A DNA stretch of 64,000 bases from an uncultured Rhizobiaceae group bacterium (GTDB taxonomy: Bacteria; Pseudomonadota; Alphaproteobacteria; Rhizobiales; Rhizobiaceae): positions 248,001-312,000 of the forward strand of contig CALGMR010000006.1 of NCBI GenBank assembly GCA_937958815.1. Direction: 5' to 3'. Below are positions 55,037 to 63,331 of the stretch, in pieces (the first letter of the stretch is position 1; every line of letters starts with the position of its first letter). Under the pieces are notes generated by a model. That model was not told the DNA's origin and did no database searches. It saw nothing but the letters and a program-made list of their open reading frames with translations. Both the position numbers and the translations under genes were made by a program.

Positions 55037-55764
55037 TGATTGTATCCTGTCTGTTTTGTCTTGGGATTTAGGGACTTTGCTGCAGACTGAAGTTTGCAGA
55101 GAAAATCCTCTTCGGAAGAAGCAGCTTCCCGCGTGCTTTCCAGATGCGCATAGCCCTTTTGAATAACCGTTCGGGCTTGGCGCCGTGTCAGCCCAGCGTC
55201 CTGCGTGAGCCATTTTTCAAAGTGCCGAATGCTCGGCAATTTTTGTCTGGTTTGTTGGCCGACGGACTTCACGTCTTGAACGCGTGCGCCGGGCAACATG
55301 GGAAATGTCACGACGGAGATTTCCCACAAATCGGCTTCAAGAATGGATCGAATGCCTGTTTTGCGATCCGTGCGGCTGCGTTCCGTTTTAAACCCGATGG
55401 ACAGACCATCGATCGCCTTCTGGCGCAGCAAGTCCATCACCTCTTTGCCTCGTTGGGAGGACTGAACAATATGTCCAGAAACAAAGAGCCCGTTTTGATC
55501 TTCTTCAATCGTATCCCAAACACCAATCGGTTCTGACGGTTCATGTTGAAACAACATGCGGATGCCCTCGACGCCGCGCTTTTTGAGAGATCGCGAGAAA
55601 GCTCCAGCAACAACACGGTCTTTGCCCAGATCCACCTGTCCAAACAGGCTCGCATATCCTGAAAACGATCCGTCATTCACTTCCACGCTGTCAATTGGCA
55701 GAGACAAACGTTTGCGTTCAGGCGACCATGAAAATGGTCGACGGTTGTTCACTTCACCGGTCAT
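55033..55764 (-). CDS. GTA gp4: prohead protease
   Basis: 243 residues from ATG 55764. HK97-type U35 protease pattern: DGSFSGYASLFGQVDLGKDRVVAGAFSRSL, then the catalytic His in MLFQHEPSEPIGVWD near 75-80 and Ser in DGLSIGFKTERS near 122. The C-terminal part (LPSIRHFEKWLTQDAGLTRRQARTVI) is the usual tail with a processing-like region. It matures the capsid. Its start lies just inside the end of the membrane protein gene upstream (11-base overlap). Confidence 0.94.
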   Translation of the reverse strand: MTGEVNNRRPFSWSPERKRLSLPIDSVEVNDGSFSGYASLFGQVDLGKDRVVAGAFSRSLKKRGVEGIRMLFQHEPSEPIGVWDTIEEDQNGLFVSGHIVQSSQRGKEVMDLLRQKAIDGLSIGFKTERSRTDRKTGIRSILEADLWEISVVTFPMLPGARVQDVKSVGQQTRQKLPSIRHFEKWLTQDAGLTRRQARTVIQKGYAHLESTREAASSEEDFLCKLQSAAKSLNPKTKQTGYNQ

Positions 55765-56167
55765 AGTTTGAGTTCCCTTGCTCTCGCTGGTTTGGATGCG
55801 GGATTGTCTTTTTAAATCGGTCAGGAAGTTGTTGAGCCAATCTTTCCAACACCCCCAAAGCCCACCAGGCAGAGAGGCTTGCGAAAGCTGCACCGATGAG
55901 CGCCACTTCAAGGTTGGACAGTTTTCCCAGCAAACCCAGAAAGTCAGCGATCTTTATTCCGGCGGTTCCGCCAAAAATCAGCCCTGTCACCAAGCCAACA
56001 CACAATCTTGCAAAAGCTTCGCGACGCCCTCTTGGCAAAATATAGGCGATGGAAATCAAAGATCCCGCCAGCGCGCCCACAAGTTTGGCGGCGAGCACTG
56101 CTGGCGACACGTCACCAAAAATTGCACCTAGATCGAGCCACCCCACTAAAGGTTTCAAAACAATCAT
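55754..56167 (-). CDS. GTA-linked membrane protein (DUF6107-like)
   Basis: 137 residues with about three hydrophobic helices (23-45, 57-80, 85-110) and the block GALAGSLISIAYILPRGRREAFARLCVGLVTGLIFGGTAGIKI, matching a small membrane protein found between portal and protease in rhizobial GTA-type clusters (DUF6107 style). The C-terminus is polar. ATG overlaps the portal stop (ATGA). Function is unknown; membrane anchoring of head assembly or a holin-like role are both possible. Confidence 0.8.
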   Translation of the reverse strand: MIVLKPLVGWLDLGAIFGDVSPAVLAAKLVGALAGSLISIAYILPRGRREAFARLCVGLVTGLIFGGTAGIKIADFLGLLGKLSNLEVALIGAAFASLSAWWALGVLERLAQQLPDRFKKTIPHPNQREQGNSNYDR

Positions 56168-57366
56168 TGGTTTTGGTCACCTGATGCTGACGGTGAATAA
56201 CCAAGAGCTTCTCGCTTTTCGTCGTCAGTTAGAAAATCGGCAGCGTTCAATCGGTTCCAAACCGCTTCGCGTTCACTGGTGAGACCTTCCACGCGGTCTT
56301 CATCAACTGCGATGCGAACTGGAATATCCACCTCGCTTTGAAACCAATGGTTCAAACTGTCCAAGGTCCGGTTGATCATTGGCAACAGGGTTTGGCGTGC
56401 AAATGCGCGGTTGGCTTCTTGATAATTTGAATAGGTGTTGTCACCTGGGATGCCCAACAACATTGGGGGAACACCAAAAGCCAATGCGATGTCTCTTGCG
56501 GCCCCGTTGCGAGCCTCTACAAAATCCATATCGCGGGGGCTGTGGCCCATCGATTTCCAGTCCAAACCACCCTCCAGAAGCAAAGGCCGCCCTGCCCGAT
56601 TTGGGCCCGCATAACCTTCCTCCAGCTCGTCTTTGAGCCTTGAAAATTGCTCTTGCGAAAGATGCGTTCCGGCATTTGATGAATACACCAAGGCTCCAGA
56701 GGGACGCGCGGAATTGTCCAGCAAAGACTTGTTCCATTGATTGGCCGCATTGTGCACATCAAGAGCCATCAAAGCGGCTTGCAGAGGGGCGAACCCATAG
56801 TGATCATCTAACGGATGAAACAGCGTCAAGTGAACCACATCACATGTGCCGATTTCCGAGACGCGATGTTGTTTCTTGGAATGGCTCGTCTTGTATTCAT
56901 AGCCGTGCACCCAGCCAGACTTATCTGCCAAAACTTTCACACGGTCAGGCCGCAACAGATGCAGTTCTTTGAGCGTATCGTTCACGCGAACCCGCTCAAT
57001 ATAGGCATTGCCCGACACCAGAAGATGCCCAATGAGTGCCTCCATAAACTCCTTGCCGCTTTGGCGGTTGTTGGGACGCTGCAATAAATTGAGAATGGGA
57101 TGATCGTCGCATTCTTGCGCACCTTGATACGTCAACAAAGGCACAGCGGCCGCTGTTTCACTGATCAAACGAATGCATCTATAGACAATTGGATTGCCCA
57201 TAAAACCGCGCCGCGCGAGGTTGCTGTAATCAGCCTGGGTCCATCGCGCATGCGCCGTGCCCGACATTGCAAACAGACTTTGCAAGCCTGCAGCCTTTTG
57301 CTCAGGCACGTCTTGAGCAGCCGTGTTTGATCGTGTCGGCGTGAACCAACTTAGTGGATTTTTCAT
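56164..57366 (-). CDS. GTA gp3: portal protein (HK97 family)
   Basis: 400 residues. Portal-family blocks: NPIVYRCIRLISETAAAVPLL near 57-77, HPILNLLQRPNNRQSGKEFMEALIGHLLVSGNAYIERV near 90-125, NQWNKSLLDNSARPSGAL near 215, and DIALAFGVPPMLLGIPGDNTYSNYQEANRAFARQTLLPM near 290-330. It forms the dodecameric ring for DNA entry and tail attachment. It starts 22 bp after the terminase gene and is coupled to the membrane protein. Confidence 0.96.
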   Translation of the reverse strand: MKNPLSWFTPTRSNTAAQDVPEQKAAGLQSLFAMSGTAHARWTQADYSNLARRGFMGNPIVYRCIRLISETAAAVPLLTYQGAQECDDHPILNLLQRPNNRQSGKEFMEALIGHLLVSGNAYIERVRVNDTLKELHLLRPDRVKVLADKSGWVHGYEYKTSHSKKQHRVSEIGTCDVVHLTLFHPLDDHYGFAPLQAALMALDVHNAANQWNKSLLDNSARPSGALVYSSNAGTHLSQEQFSRLKDELEEGYAGPNRAGRPLLLEGGLDWKSMGHSPRDMDFVEARNGAARDIALAFGVPPMLLGIPGDNTYSNYQEANRAFARQTLLPMINRTLDSLNHWFQSEVDIPVRIAVDEDRVEGLTSEREAVWNRLNAADFLTDDEKREALGYSPSASGDQNQ

Positions 57367-57388
57367 TCAATTTTTCCGATCAGGTAGT

Positions 57389-58651
57389 TTAAATTGCACG
57401 AGCGCGCGGCACGTTTTGCTTGTTCAACATCAAATCCGTCAGCGCCCAAACCAAGGCATCCATCCGGTCGGGTGACTTGCCGGAGGAAAGTCCTTCCAAG
57501 CCAAAGTCGCACATTTCGTCTTCGAGTTCAGGCAAGCTTCCCACATGGGAAACCAAGCCACGCTCATACAAATGCGCAACGGGTTCTGCGCGCAGCCATT
57601 TCCCGCGTGTTGCCTTCACCTGCCTTATTGGCAGGTTCGGTGCGATATGCCGCAAAACACTTTCGGCCAAATCTCCACCTTGGTTGGTTTCAATAACCAC
57701 ACAATCCGCCTCAAACGTCTTGTACAATTCCAACGTCATGCGAACCCATTTTTCCGGTGACACTGCAGACAGGGTTTTGTCCGCCAGAACATATCCCCGT
57801 TGGTCTTCCCCAACACCTGCAACAACCAAACCACATGCATCTGATTTTACCGTTCCCGTGACGGGCGGGTCGACTGCCACCACAATCCGCACCAAGTGGG
57901 GTGCGGCGTTGCAACGGTTGCGATCCAATTGATCGCGTTGCCACAAAGCATCCAAACGATCGTCAATGATCTCACCATCGATCTCTTGCCGCCCAAGGCG
58001 TGTTCCCAAATATTTCCCCACGACCCTGTCCAGAAAACCGTCAGCAAGGTTGCTGGCATTTTCTTGAGTGCGCATGCGCGACACCGCTGTGCGTTTGTCG
58101 TTCAAAATGCTCTTAAGCAATTTGATTGGGCGCGGCGTCGTGGTGATCACTTGTCGCGGATACTCTCCTAGCCGCAAACCGAACTGCAACATATCCCATG
58201 TCTCATCAGCGTTTCTCCATTTCGCCAATTCATCACTCCAAGCAGCGCCAAATTGCGGGCCGCGCAGAGCATCAGGGTCTTCTGCCGAAAACACTTGTGC
58301 CACGGCACCGTTTGGCCATTCCAATCTTCGTCTGGAGCTTATCCAGTTTGGTCGATCCTTCGCGTTGTGAATGGAGAGCAATCCGGATTCTCCTTCCACC
58401 ATAACTTCACGGGCCGCCGAATATGTTTCGCCCACCAAAGCAATGTGGCTTACAGGCGCGGTCACAAATGCCGGATCGCCTGTTGCGAGCGCACGTATCC
58501 ATTCTGACCCCGCGCGGGTCTTACCAGCGCCACGTCCGCCCAAAAGCAGCCAATTGGTCCAATTGTCCAACGGAGGCAATTGCGCATCGCGTGCCCAAAC
58601 AGGCCAACGATGCAACAGATGCCGTTTTAGATCATCCGGCCATGTCTCCAT
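57389..58651 (-). CDS. GTA gp2: large terminase (DNA-packaging ATPase/nuclease)
   Basis: The headful packaging motor. The ATPase has Walker A GGRGAGKTR near 38 and the Walker B region FGAAWSDELAKW near 135; the nuclease domain begins at RIVVAVDPPVTG near 258 with catalytic acids and ends at SPDRMDALVWALTDL. About 420 residues from ATG 58651, matching the conserved N-terminus; an earlier in-frame ATG (58756) would overlap the upstream gene by 125 bases. The real start is uncertain. Confidence 0.95.
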   Translation of the reverse strand: METWPDDLKRHLLHRWPVWARDAQLPPLDNWTNWLLLGGRGAGKTRAGSEWIRALATGDPAFVTAPVSHIALVGETYSAAREVMVEGESGLLSIHNAKDRPNWISSRRRLEWPNGAVAQVFSAEDPDALRGPQFGAAWSDELAKWRNADETWDMLQFGLRLGEYPRQVITTTPRPIKLLKSILNDKRTAVSRMRTQENASNLADGFLDRVVGKYLGTRLGRQEIDGEIIDDRLDALWQRDQLDRNRCNAAPHLVRIVVAVDPPVTGTVKSDACGLVVAGVGEDQRGYVLADKTLSAVSPEKWVRMTLELYKTFEADCVVIETNQGGDLAESVLRHIAPNLPIRQVKATRGKWLRAEPVAHLYERGLVSHVGSLPELEDEMCDFGLEGLSSGKSPDRMDALVWALTDLMLNKQNVPRARAI

Positions 58652-59114
58652 GGCCTTCGACAGATTTTGCGTGCGTTTCAAATCCGCCAACGAGTGCTTC
58701 AATCTTGTGATCAAGCGCAAATGTGTCGTCAGTTGCGTTTTGGTTTTTGACGTCATCAATTTCGCTTTTCAATTGATCCAATTTTTTCTCCTCCATGGCC
58801 TCCAGCTTCATTGCCACATTGGCCAATGACTCCATCGTCTTGGCGACTGCGGCAATCGCGCGGTTGGACTTCTCCGAATCAGGCTCTGCTGCCTGCTCTT
58901 CGCTCAAGAGAGCCAATTGCCGATCAACAATTTGTCCCAATCGCCTTTGCAGCCCGATCACCGAATTTTTGATTTGCCAGTTTTCAGCTTGAACGCGATT
59001 GTCAAACTCCGCAGATGTTTTGCCCGACAATTCAGCCAACACATAAAGAGGCGCTTCCCAACTCTCATAGAGAACGCGCAAAATCTGCCATTCCCGCTCA
59101 GCCGTTAACGCCAT
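58632..59114 (-). CDS. GTA gp1: putative small terminase
   Basis: 160 residues: an N-terminal helical unit (EREWQILRVLYESWEAPLYVLAELSGKTSAEF) resembling a DNA-binding helix-turn-helix, a basic middle (NSVIGLQRRLGQIVDRQLALL), and a long coiled coil (about 85-125; SLANVAMKLEAMEEKKLDQLKSEIDD). It is the first gene of the cluster, in the place of RcGTA gp1, now regarded as the small terminase. Its 3' end overlaps the large terminase gene. Sequence-level support is moderate; position is strong. Confidence 0.8.
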   Translation of the reverse strand: MALTAEREWQILRVLYESWEAPLYVLAELSGKTSAEFDNRVQAENWQIKNSVIGLQRRLGQIVDRQLALLSEEQAAEPDSEKSNRAIAAVAKTMESLANVAMKLEAMEEKKLDQLKSEIDDVKNQNATDDTFALDHKIEALVGGFETHAKSVEGHGDMAG

Positions 59115-59202
59115 GCAAAAATTTCCAGTCTCAACGATTTTCGAAATACAATAAGAACAAGGGAGTGAGGCTGCGTTCGCCCACTTCTCCGATTGTGTCT
59201 GA

Positions 59203-59231
59203 AGACTACATCAACACCGTCACGGTGTCAA
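59203..59231 (-). promoter_or_regulatory. Candidate GTA promoter with overlapping palindromic operator
   Basis: On the minus strand, TTGACA (59231-59226), a 17-base spacer and TAGTCT (59208-59203) form a promoter-like pair about 90 bp before the gp1 start. A perfect palindrome ACACCGT-C-ACGGTGT (59214-59228) covers the end of the -35 box and the spacer, a normal operator position. No T-run follows it, which argues against a terminator for the upstream gene. Confidence 0.55.
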
Positions 59232-59259
59232 TGAATATTTTCCTAAAAAGATAATTTTC

Positions 59260-59748
59260 CTATTTTGTTGGATCTTGGTCGGCCCAGTCCACAAGATAGA
59301 ATTCGTATTCTTCAACGGATATGCCGTCTTCACTCACGGTTTTTTGTTTCACGCTTATTCCGGCTTTGTGAACAGTATCGGGAGAACCTGACAGCAAAGG
59401 GTGCCATTGTGGCAGCGGTTTACCCTCTTCCATCAACCGATAGGCACATGTGGGAGGAAGCCATGAATATTGGCCTATGGTTTTGGGCGTTAGCTTGATA
59501 CAGTCTGGCACCGTCTCAAACCGTTTTTCGTAGTCAGAACAACGACATGTTTCGTCATCCAGCAATGTGCACGCGATGTTGGTGAAGTGAATTTCACCCG
59601 TATCCCAATCTTCCAATTTGTTCAAACAACAGCGCCCACACCCATCACACAACGCCTCCCATTCATCATTTGTCATCTGCTCAAGCGACTTTTCTTCCCA
59701 AAAGCGGCGCCCGGCTGAATTTACTGAACTGGTTGAAATTGAAGACAC
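59260..59748 (-). CDS. YcgN-family cysteine cluster protein (UPF0260)
   Basis: 162 residues from GTG 59748, which has AGGGG at good spacing; an upstream TTG (59799) adds an unrelated leader. The family core [32 protein letters not shown] (about 20-50) is followed by [21 protein letters not shown] and LPPTCAYR, giving the conserved Cys set that probably binds metal or Fe-S. Role unknown. It is upstream of the GTA operon on the same strand, separated by 145 bp containing the candidate GTA promoter. Confidence 0.92.
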   Translation of the reverse strand: MSSISTSSVNSAGRRFWEEKSLEQMTNDEWEALCDGCGRCCLNKLEDWDTGEIHFTNIACTLLDDETCRCSDYEKRFETVPDCIKLTPKTIGQYSWLPPTCAYRLMEEGKPLPQWHPLLSGSPDTVHKAGISVKQKTVSEDGISVEEYEFYLVDWADQDPTK

Positions 59749-59850
59749 TGACTTGCCCCTACGGGATAAATGTTGGAAAATGGATAGGAGTGGACGCAAG
59801 TTCGAACTTTTCTTTCATCACAACCATGAAGCGGAGCACGCGTAAAGCCC

Positions 59851-62022
59851 ATGCGCGACCGATTTGAACAACGTAAAAAGTGGTCGGCCTTCAAAAGCCT
59901 TATGAGTTTTGACTCATGGGTTGATGATGCCATGTACCGTTTTAAATCCGGAAGCGGTGGTTGGTGGGAATCACTGACAATTTTCTTCCGCAAATTTCGC
60001 GTTTACGGTTTCAAAAAGGGCGTCGTTGAAGTCTGCTGTGAAGGTTTAACGCTCGGTGTGGTTGGCGCGGTGCTGATGTTGGCCCTTGCAAAACCTGCTT
60101 TTGAAGAAACAGAAAAAGACTGGCGCACCAGCAAAAAATATTCTGTGACGTTCCTCGACCGTTTCGGCAACGAGATTGGGCGGCGCGGCATTTTGCACAA
60201 TGATGCAGAACCCATCGAAACCCTGCCCGACCATTTCCTCAAAGCCGTTATGGCCACAGAAGACCGACGTTTCTTTGAACATGTCGGCATCGACTTTTTT
60301 GGCCTCCTTCGGGCCATGGTTGAAAATGCGCGGGCAAATTCAGTTGTGCAGGGTGGTTCTACAATCACGCAACAATTGGCTAAAAACCTGTTTCTCACCA
60401 ACGAACGCACGCTTGAACGGAAAATCAAAGAAGCGTTTTTGGCTTTGTGGCTGGAATACAATCTCAGCAAAAAAGAGATTTTGAAGCTGTATCTCGACCG
60501 AGCCTATATGGGTGGCGGTGCGTTTGGAGCGGCGGCGGCGGCCGAGTTCTATTTCCAAAAGAACATTCGCGACGTCACGTTGGCAGAAGCGGCGATGATG
60601 GCGGGTCTGTATAAAGCGCCTGCAAAATATGCTCCACATATCAACCTACCCGCTGCGCGTGCTCGTGCCAATGAAGTGTTGACCAATATGGTGCAGGCCA
60701 ATTTCATGACCGAGGGGCAGGTTATCAGCGCCCGTCGCAGCCCTGCCAATGTTGTTCGCAGAGAGAAAAAGGAATCGCCTGATTATTTTCTCGACTATGC
60801 TTTTGAGCGCGTCAAAGAGCTTTCATTGGGCTTTCCCACCACCACGTTGATTGCAAAGACGACGCTTGATCCAAGTTTGCAAAGCGCTGCGGACGATGCG
60901 GTCCTGTCTCATCTTCGTCAGTATGGAACCGAATATAAGGCCAACCAGGCGGCTATGGCTGTCATTGAAAGTGGCGGCGAAGTGCGCGCCATGGTGGGCG
61001 GTCGTGACTATGGCGAAAGTCAGTATAACAGAGCCTCTCGTGCCAAGCGCCAGCCTGGCTCGACCTTCAAGCCGTTTGTCTACACATACTTTATGCAACG
61101 GGGCTACAAGCCAAAGAGTGTGGTCAATGGTGGGTCCATCAGAATTGGAAAATGGGCCCCGAAAAACTATGGCGGCAGGAATTTTGGACGCGTCGACCTC
61201 ACCACAGCTTTGGTGAAATCGATCAACACAGTGCCTGTTCGATTGGCCAACGAGCTTGGCCGTGGTCCAATTGTAGACCTTGTTGCTAAAATGGGTGTCG
61301 ATTCTCCAATCAGTGCCGAACCCGCCATGCCGCTTGGAACAAACGAGATGACCGTGTTGGAGCAAGCAACAGGTTACGGTGTGTTTATGACGGGTGGCCT
61401 TTCCACCAATCGCCATACGGTAACCCAAATCACGGATGCAGCGGGCGAAATGCTCTACAACTTCAAAACGGATGGCCCTAAGCGAGAGCGCGTGATCTCA
61501 GAAGATGCAGCCAAGTCTATGAATGTCATGCTGTCGCAAGTCCCCGAATGGGGCACAGGCCGGCGCGCAAAGCTAGACGGCATTAAAACAGCTGGTAAAA
61601 CGGGCACAACCCAGTCTTATCGCGATGCGTGGTTTGTTGGTTACACGGGCAATTACGTGGCGGCTGTATGGTTTGGCAATGACAATTACGGGCCCACAAA
61701 CAAGCTGACCGGTGGACGACTTCCAGCAATGACTTGGAAGAAGTTCATGACATACGCACATAAAAATACGGAATTGAAGCCCCTGCCCTTTGTAGAGGCA
61801 GAAAAACCTTCTGAGGCGATTGAAAAAGGCACACCAGATTCTGATAAACCGGCAGACATTCCATTGGTGCTTGCACGTCAAAAACCCTTGCCATTGAAAA
61901 CAGGAAGGCTTTTGCGGGCGCTTGCCCAAGACCTCCGCGCTGCCGCTCCGTTGGAAAAAGTTACGGTTTCAGGCTTGCCCCAAAATTCATCACTCACAGT
62001 CAATTCTGTGAAGAAAAACTAA
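59851..62022 (+). CDS. Class A penicillin-binding protein 1A-type
   Basis: A bifunctional peptidoglycan synthase of 723 residues. One membrane helix at about 62-85; the glycosyltransferase domain has ATEDRRFFEHVGID near 130 (catalytic Glu) and GGSTITQQLAKNLFLTNERTLERKIKE near 165-190. The transpeptidase has the SxxK motif in QPGSTFKPF near 400, SxN in KSINTVP near 453, and KTG in AGKTGTTQSYRDAW near 580. It builds cell wall in the periplasm. The long basic N-terminal leader (1-55) is unusual but intact. Confidence 0.95.
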   Translation: MRDRFEQRKKWSAFKSLMSFDSWVDDAMYRFKSGSGGWWESLTIFFRKFRVYGFKKGVVEVCCEGLTLGVVGAVLMLALAKPAFEETEKDWRTSKKYSVTFLDRFGNEIGRRGILHNDAEPIETLPDHFLKAVMATEDRRFFEHVGIDFFGLLRAMVENARANSVVQGGSTITQQLAKNLFLTNERTLERKIKEAFLALWLEYNLSKKEILKLYLDRAYMGGGAFGAAAAAEFYFQKNIRDVTLAEAAMMAGLYKAPAKYAPHINLPAARARANEVLTNMVQANFMTEGQVISARRSPANVVRREKKESPDYFLDYAFERVKELSLGFPTTTLIAKTTLDPSLQSAADDAVLSHLRQYGTEYKANQAAMAVIESGGEVRAMVGGRDYGESQYNRASRAKRQPGSTFKPFVYTYFMQRGYKPKSVVNGGSIRIGKWAPKNYGGRNFGRVDLTTALVKSINTVPVRLANELGRGPIVDLVAKMGVDSPISAEPAMPLGTNEMTVLEQATGYGVFMTGGLSTNRHTVTQITDAAGEMLYNFKTDGPKRERVISEDAAKSMNVMLSQVPEWGTGRRAKLDGIKTAGKTGTTQSYRDAWFVGYTGNYVAAVWFGNDNYGPTNKLTGGRLPAMTWKKFMTYAHKNTELKPLPFVEAEKPSEAIEKGTPDSDKPADIPLVLARQKPLPLKTGRLLRALAQDLRAAAPLEKVTVSGLPQNSSLTVNSVKKN

Positions 62023-62074
62023 TGGTCGTTGCGACATTCGTTAGCCCTCTAGGGAAAAGAGACTAGGTTTTTTC

Positions 62075-62650
62075 GTGCGTTCCTTTTTTCAATTGTTCGT
62101 TGTCCTCATTTGCGGCTTGACACTGGGCGCTGCAGCCACATGGTATTCTATTCAACGCAATCACGGTTTTGGCGCACTGAATATTGGTGTTTGGACCGCA
62201 TGGCCATCTGCCGGCGATGTAACGTCAGATCCTTACACCCGTGCAAAAGTTGCAGCAGAAGGTGAAGTGCCCTTGGGTGCTGCCGAAGGTTTGGCGTTTC
62301 ATGCAACGAAAGATGAACAGGGCAAACCGCTGAGACGAGAGTGCCAATACGACATTTCAGGACAAACACCCCTCGCTCGGCTGTGGACCTTGACCGCCCA
62401 TACGCTGGAAGGATCTGTGCTTTATCGTGAAAACAACACACCTGCTTCTATCGTGTCGCGCAATCTGTTTCGCCGCCCCGATGGCTCGGTGAGCTTACAG
62501 ATTGGAAAGACTGTAGCGCCATCAAACTGGATGAAGATCGGCGGCAACGGTCCGTACCAAATTGTTTTGCGCTTGTACGATTCACAACTGGGCACCGCCA
62601 GCAACGTGTCTGAAACATCCATGCCAACTGTGAGATTGTTGTCATGTTGA
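62075..62650 (+). CDS. DUF1214 domain protein
   Basis: 191 residues: an N-terminal helix (3-25) and the DUF1214 pattern DPYTRAKVAAEGEVPLGAAEGLAF, RRECQYDISGQTPLARLWTLT, ending in a beta-rich APSNWMKIGGNGPYQIVLRLYD. Commonly paired with a DUF1254 gene in Rhizobiales; function unknown, envelope location likely. The start is GTG 62075. The next gene starts inside its end (ATGTTGA), so they are coupled. Confidence 0.9.
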   Translation: MRSFFQLFVVLICGLTLGAAATWYSIQRNHGFGALNIGVWTAWPSAGDVTSDPYTRAKVAAEGEVPLGAAEGLAFHATKDEQGKPLRRECQYDISGQTPLARLWTLTAHTLEGSVLYRENNTPASIVSRNLFRRPDGSVSLQIGKTVAPSNWMKIGGNGPYQIVLRLYDSQLGTASNVSETSMPTVRLLSC

Positions 62651-63222
62651 GCTTCAAGCGTTTCCTTTATCTTGCCTTGGTTACGTTGTTGATCGCTGGC
62701 ATCGTCCACATTCTTATTTTATTGCTGATCCCCTCCTATGCGGCCAAAGACGCATGGGCAAAGCTCGATTCTGCCGACAATTTTTGGAAGTTTGCTCCGG
62801 TATCATCACCTCTCAAGAATGAAGCAGATATTCCGCTCCTAGACCCTGCTTTCAGCATCGCAGCTTGTCGGTTCGACTTGGGTGAAGCCCCACTTAAAGT
62901 GCAGGCCAGTGGCAATCTGGCGTTTTGGTCGGTGGCGATTTTCGACCGACTGGGCAGAAACATCTACAGTTTCAATGACAGAACCGCCATTGAGGGCCAA
63001 TTGTCTCTCTTGGTCGTCAATGCGGTTCAGATGGCACGCTTGCGCAAAGATCAACCTGATGAATTGCAAGAAAGTGTACTGGTTGAGGCTCAGCAAAGCC
63101 AAGGATTCGTGCTCATTCGCGCTCTGCGCCCCGATGCAAGTTGGGCACCGATTATCGACACTTATCTAAAAGATGCGCAGTGCAATAGGTTCGATTTAGA
63201 ATCTGGCAGCAGCGGAAACTAA
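62644..63222 (+). CDS. DUF1254 domain protein
   Basis: 192 residues: one N-terminal helix (about 8-30) and a periplasmic DUF1254-like domain with LDPAFSIAACRFDLGEAPLKVQASGNLAFWSVAIFDRLGRNIYSFNDRTA. The short form matches the membrane-anchored DUF1254 partner of DUF1214 proteins. It overlaps the preceding gene by seven bases, indicating one functional unit of unknown role. Confidence 0.9.
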   Translation: MLSFKRFLYLALVTLLIAGIVHILILLLIPSYAAKDAWAKLDSADNFWKFAPVSSPLKNEADIPLLDPAFSIAACRFDLGEAPLKVQASGNLAFWSVAIFDRLGRNIYSFNDRTAIEGQLSLLVVNAVQMARLRKDQPDELQESVLVEAQQSQGFVLIRALRPDASWAPIIDTYLKDAQCNRFDLESGSSGN

Positions 63223-63268
63223 GGTTTCATCCCTTTTCCACCTTTGACACCCGCTGAAGTGTTTATGG

Positions 63269-63283
63269 TTAACAAATTGCTAA
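63269..63283. promoter_or_regulatory. Near-match CtrA-type box (TTAA-N7-CTAA)
   Basis: TTAA, seven bases, then CTAA: one base off the CtrA consensus, about 50 bp before the DUF2336 gene. Low certainty; recorded because it is at a promoter-like distance. Confidence 0.25.
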
Positions 63284-63304
63284 GACTTACTGGTGCAATC
63301 TAGC

Positions 63305-63324
63305 CGCCAAATCTTCATTTGGCG
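63305..63324 (+). promoter_or_regulatory. Hairpin ahead of the DUF2336 start codon
   Basis: A perfect 8-bp stem CGCCAAAT-cttc-ATTTGGCG ends seven bases before the ATG at 63332, where a ribosome site would be expected; none is visible. It could block or guide initiation, or serve as a protein-binding palindrome. Confidence 0.5.
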
Positions 63325-63331
63325 ATTCACC

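Noticed and set aside
59214..59228. Terminator of the YcgN-family gene
   Set aside because: The palindrome has a one-base centre, so it cannot form a normal hairpin loop at full stem length, and no T-run follows; an operator reading fits better.
44043..59231. Ordinary integrated prophage
   Set aside because: There is no integrase, repressor, replication gene, or flanking direct repeat in the window, and the gene set and order are those of a gene transfer agent.
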